From positions 1 to 8,316 of the forward strand of contig JAJYSL010000190.1 of assembly GCA_021793595.1 (NCBI GenBank): DNA of 8,316 nucleotides, written 5' to 3'. The first letter of the stretch is position 1; the number at the start of each line of letters is the position of its first letter. Below, in pieces: positions 5,701 to 8,316 of the stretch. The DNA comes from Acidobacteriota bacterium. GTDB taxonomy: Bacteria > Acidobacteriota > Terriglobia > Terriglobales > Acidobacteriaceae. Under the pieces are notes generated by a model that saw only the letters and a list, made by a program, of their open reading frames with translations, ran no database searches and was not told the DNA's origin. Made by a program: the position numbers and the translations under genes.

Positions 5701-6747
5701 ATGGGCATGATCTGGTTTTGGATTGTCGCACTGATGCTGGTTGCGTATGTCGTGTTCGATGGCTTCGACATCGGCGCAGGCATCGTGCATTTCCTGGTGG
5801 CCCGGTCGAATGAGGATCGCGACATGGTACTGCGCTCCATCGGTCCGGTTTGGGACGGCAATGAGGTCTGGCTTCTGGCGGGTGGAGGTACCCTCTACTT
5901 TGCGTTCCCGCTGCTCTATGCCTCCGCCTTCAGCGGATTTTATCTGCCGCTGATGATTGTGTTGTGGCTGCTGATTCTGCGGGGAATTGGCATTGAACTG
6001 CGGTCCCATTTCCATACCGTGGTCTGGCCCCGCTTTTTCGATGGCGCATTCTCGTTTTCCAGCATCCTGCTTTCCATCTTTCTCGGTGCCGCTCTGGCCA
6101 ATGTTCTTCGCGGAGTTCCGCTGAACGCCGACGGCTACTTCTTCGCTCCGTTGTGGACGAACTGGCGCATCGGTCCGAACCCCGGCATTCTGGATTGGTA
6201 CACCGTCATCGGAGGTGTCGTCGCGCTGGTTGCGCTCGCTATTCACGGCAGCCTGTATCTCGCGGTCAAGACAGGCGGCGATCTGCAGGCGCGGTCGCGG
6301 CGGCTTGCCCAAATCCTATGGATTCCACTGCTGCTCCTTACCGCAATCAGCCTGGCTGCCACGTCCTTGGTCCGGCCTTCGATCCTGCAGAACTATCTGC
6401 GCTATCCGGTGGCTTTTCTCATTCCAGCGGGCGTGGCAGCCTCGCTTCTTGGAATGCTGTTCTATTCTCGCAAGGGCCGCGATTTTCCCGCCTTCCTGTG
6501 CTCTGCTTCCTACCTGGCAATGATGTTAGCCGGCGCTGCCGCAGGCCTCTACCCCGTGCTGTTGCCGTCCAGCCGCAACGCGGCCCAGGACATCACCATC
6601 GCAAATTCGCTCTCCGGTCACCACGGGCTGAGCGTGGGGCTGGTTTGGTGGGGTTTCGGCACTCTGCTGGCGATTGGATATTTCGTGTTTGTCTATCGTA
6701 TGTTTCGCGGCAAGATTCCCGAAACAGCAGAAATGCACGGCGAATGA
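5701..6747 (+). CDS. cydB: Cytochrome bd quinol oxidase subunit II
   Basis: CydB is the structural partner of CydA in the membrane oxidase and contributes to proton delivery. The 348-residue protein (E. coli CydB is 379) has a helix ending in FDGFDIGAG (19-27, Asp20 and Asp23 matching E. coli Asp26 and Asp29). PVWDGNEVWLLAGGG (49-63) follows, with Asp52 at the position of E. coli Asp58, a proton-path residue. FSGFYLPLMIV, FLGAALANVLRGVP and AGLYPVLLPSS (281-291) are further family blocks. About eight hydrophobic helices are apparent. The start is supported by CAGGAGA (5687-5693), 7 nt from the ATG, and the gene is co-transcribed with cydA. No small CydX-like subunit follows: the only ATG frame just downstream is 7 codons. 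The cydDC assembly transporter is also absent from the window. Confidence 0.95.
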   Translation: MGMIWFWIVALMLVAYVVFDGFDIGAGIVHFLVARSNEDRDMVLRSIGPVWDGNEVWLLAGGGTLYFAFPLLYASAFSGFYLPLMIVLWLLILRGIGIELRSHFHTVVWPRFFDGAFSFSSILLSIFLGAALANVLRGVPLNADGYFFAPLWTNWRIGPNPGILDWYTVIGGVVALVALAIHGSLYLAVKTGGDLQARSRRLAQILWIPLLLLTAISLAATSLVRPSILQNYLRYPVAFLIPAGVAASLLGMLFYSRKGRDFPAFLCSASYLAMMLAGAAAGLYPVLLPSSRNAAQDITIANSLSGHHGLSVGLVWWGFGTLLAIGYFVFVYRMFRGKIPETAEMHGE

Positions 6748-6821
6748 AAATCGATGGTATTGTTCCGGTCGTATGAACTTGTGATCTGTCGATGCTTCCC
6801 GCAACCTAAGTTCCCTGGCAG

Positions 6822-6846
6822 GCGGTCTAATCTAGAGAAAGACCGC
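6822..6846 (+). repeat. Inverted repeat (hairpin) between cydB and the phosphoketolase gene
   Basis: GCGGTCT (6822-6828) and AGACCGC (6840-6846) form a perfect 7-bp stem around an 11-nt loop that contains a TCTAGA palindrome. No T-run follows, and the ribosome binding site of the next gene begins 7 nt later. It may be a weak rho-independent terminator for cydAB, a 5' leader element of the phosphoketolase mRNA, or a protein-binding site. The sequence does not decide between these. Confidence 0.45.
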
Positions 6847-6852
6847 ATACTT

Positions 6853-6858
6853 GGGAGG
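6853..6858 (+). promoter_or_regulatory. Ribosome binding site fixing the GTG start of the phosphoketolase gene
   Basis: GGGAGG lies 5 nt before GTG at 6864-6866, an ideal spacing. No comparable site precedes the first in-frame ATG (6954), where translation would also lose the conserved LSADE segment of the family's N-terminus. Confidence 0.75.
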
Positions 6859-6863
6859 TTTTC

Positions 6864-8316
6864 GTGAACTCTGACAGCCACTCCACTACACAACATCGAA
6901 TCTCCATCCCAGCGAAGAGAAACGCGTCTTCCCAGCCTCTATCAGCCGACGAAATGCAAAAGATGGATGCCTACTGGCGGGCATGCAACTATCTGTGTGC
7001 AGGCATGCTCTATCTCCAGAAAAATCCACTGCTCAGGGAGCCCTTGAAGCCGGAACATATCAAACGCCGCCTGCTGGGACACTGGGGATCAGATCCTGGG
7101 CAAACCTTCACCTGGGTGCATCTGAACCGTCTCATCAAGAAATATGACCTGGATATGGTCTATATTTCCGGACCTGGTCACGGCGCTCCGGCAACCTTGT
7201 CGAATGCCTATTTGGAAGGTACCTATTCCGAGGTCTATCCAGACAAGAGTCAGGATGAAGAGGGCATGCAGAAATTTCTCAAGGAGTTTTCTTTTCCCGG
7301 AGGAGTCGGCAGCCACTGCACTCCGGAAACGCCGGGCTCGATTCACGAAGGCGGAGAACTGGGTTACAGCATCTCGCACGCGTTTGGGGCTGCCTTTGAC
7401 AATCCTAACCTCATCGTCACTGTCATGGTGGGAGATGGCGAATCGGAAACGGGGCCCCTGGCTACGTCATGGCATTCCAATAAATTTCTCAATCCCATTC
7501 GCGATGGCGCGGTGCTCCCTGTCCTGCACCTGAACGGATATAAGATTGCGAATCCAACGATCCTCGCCCGCATTTCTCCTGAAGAGCTCGAAAAACTATT
7601 CCAGGGCTACGGCTGGAAGCCGTACGTCGTAGAGGGGGACGATCCGCCAATCATGCATCAGAAGATGGCGGCTACTCTGGAACAGTGCATTCGCGAGATT
7701 CGCTCGATCCAGAAACATGCTCGCAGCACAAACTCCGCCGACCGTCCCCGCTGGCCCATGATCATTCTTCGAAGCCCGAAGGGCTGGACAGGTCCGAAGG
7801 AGTTGGACGGGCACAAGGTGGAAGGCTTCTGGCGCGCGCACCAGATTCCGATCCTCGACCCAGTCACTAACCCGGAACACCTGCACCTGGTGGAACAGTG
7901 GCTGCGCAGTTACAAGCCGGAGGAGTTGTTCGATGACAGCGGCAGACTGATTCCAGAGCTGCGGGATTTACCGCCTAAAGGCAATCGGCGCCTGAGCGCG
8001 AATCCGCATGCCAATGGAGGCACGCTGCGCAAGGGATTGAGAATGCCCGATTTTCAGGATTTCGCTGTCACGGTGACAAAGCCGGGAACCTCAGAAGTCG
8101 GTCCCACGGAAGTGTTCGGGCATTTTCTGGCAGAAACCATGCGCCGGAATATGAACAGCTTCCGCGTCTTCGGTCCCGATGAGACGGCTTCCAACCGGCT
8201 ACAGGCCATCTACGAAGCCAGCAAGAAAACCTGGCTGGCTGAGTTCAAGCCGGAGGATTCGGACGGCGGTGAACTTTCCCCGGATGGTCGCGTCATGGAG
8301 ATGCTCAGCGAACACA
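6864..8316 (+). CDS. xfp: Xylulose-5-phosphate/fructose-6-phosphate phosphoketolase, 5' part
   Basis: The gene is open from GTG 6864 to the window edge: 484 full codons of an expected roughly 800, so it is cut by the window and not broken. Phosphoketolase uses thiamine diphosphate to split xylulose 5-phosphate (often also fructose 6-phosphate) with phosphate into acetyl phosphate plus an aldose phosphate. The N-terminal motif [11 protein letters not shown] (34-44) leads into [22 protein letters not shown]. The conserved active-site histidines His73 (GHWG), His106 (GPGHG) and His151 ([20 protein letters not shown]) are present. GDGESETGP (190-198) is the ThDP/Mg binding signature, followed by [10 protein letters not shown] and [26 protein letters not shown] (303-316) and [11 protein letters not shown] (436-446) are family blocks. 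The first 25 or so residues are poorly conserved and Ser/Thr-rich. It lies 116 bp after cydB on the same strand, with a hairpin in the gap, so co-transcription is uncertain. Confidence 0.95.
   Translation, partial: MNSDSHSTTQHRISIPAKRNASSQPLSADEMQKMDAYWRACNYLCAGMLYLQKNPLLREPLKPEHIKRRLLGHWGSDPGQTFTWVHLNRLIKKYDLDMVYISGPGHGAPATLSNAYLEGTYSEVYPDKSQDEEGMQKFLKEFSFPGGVGSHCTPETPGSIHEGGELGYSISHAFGAAFDNPNLIVTVMVGDGESETGPLATSWHSNKFLNPIRDGAVLPVLHLNGYKIANPTILARISPEELEKLFQGYGWKPYVVEGDDPPIMHQKMAATLEQCIREIRSIQKHARSTNSADRPRWPMIILRSPKGWTGPKELDGHKVEGFWRAHQIPILDPVTNPEHLHLVEQWLRSYKPEELFDDSGRLIPELRDLPPKGNRRLSANPHANGGTLRKGLRMPDFQDFAVTVTKPGTSEVGPTEVFGHFLAETMRRNMNSFRVFGPDETASNRLQAIYEASKKTWLAEFKPEDSDGGELSPDGRVMEMLSEH

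Noticed and set aside
5647..6312. Antisense frame of 221 codons opposite cydB
   Set aside because: No recognisable domain and fully overlapping a clear cydB gene.
6748..6863. Possible small CydX-type subunit after cydB
   Set aside because: The only ATG frame here runs 7 codons; no short hydrophobic peptide of the 30-40 residue CydX type is present.
1..8316. CRISPR arrays, insertion sequences, tRNA genes or phage genes
   Set aside because: No direct repeat series, transposase motif, terminal inverted repeats or tRNA-like fold was seen on either strand.

Overview
The window (8,316 bp, fairly GC-rich, tightly packed genes) looks like a chromosomal segment of a heterotrophic bacterium. Protein style suggests Acidobacteriota: a short Q-loop cytochrome bd, a NapH-like double-ferredoxin membrane protein, a Crp/Fnr protein with an N-terminal CxxC...C cluster, and an Xfp-type phosphoketolase. 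That assignment is inference from remembered family resemblance, not a search. I see no insertion sequence, CRISPR array, tRNA, rRNA or prophage signature.

Left block, 1-1001, + strand: the 3' end of a cysteine synthase gene (cysK) followed by serine O-acetyltransferase (cysE). Together they make cysteine from serine. A perfect 16-bp palindrome abuts the longest cysE start. The CysE C-terminus ends in Gly-Glu-Gly-Ile, resembling the tail that docks into CysK in the classical cysteine synthase complex.

Middle block, 3189-1043, - strand: ribokinase (rbsK) and then a polytopic membrane protein with two CxxxCP motifs and two 4Fe-4S ferredoxin motifs (NapH/CcoG-like). A near-perfect Crp/Fnr-family operator covers the rbsK stop codon and lies just upstream of the iron-sulfur gene, so that gene probably has its own promoter.

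Right block, 3461-8316, + strand: a Crp/Fnr-family regulator, a candidate terminator, a second Crp/Fnr-type operator, cydA and cydB (cytochrome bd quinol oxidase), a hairpin leader, and the first 484 codons of a phosphoketolase gene that starts with GTG and runs off the window.

The main coherent story is a small, locally encoded redox/oxygen regulon. The regulator has cysteines suited to an Fe-S cluster or redox switch and a CRP-type recognition helix (RESITR). The only two GTGA-N6-TCAC sites I found lie at nearly the same distance (about 53 bp) from the start codons of the iron-sulfur membrane protein and of cydA. Ribokinase and phosphoketolase could add a pentose-to-acetyl-phosphate branch for low-oxygen growth, but nothing in the sequence ties them firmly to the regulon.
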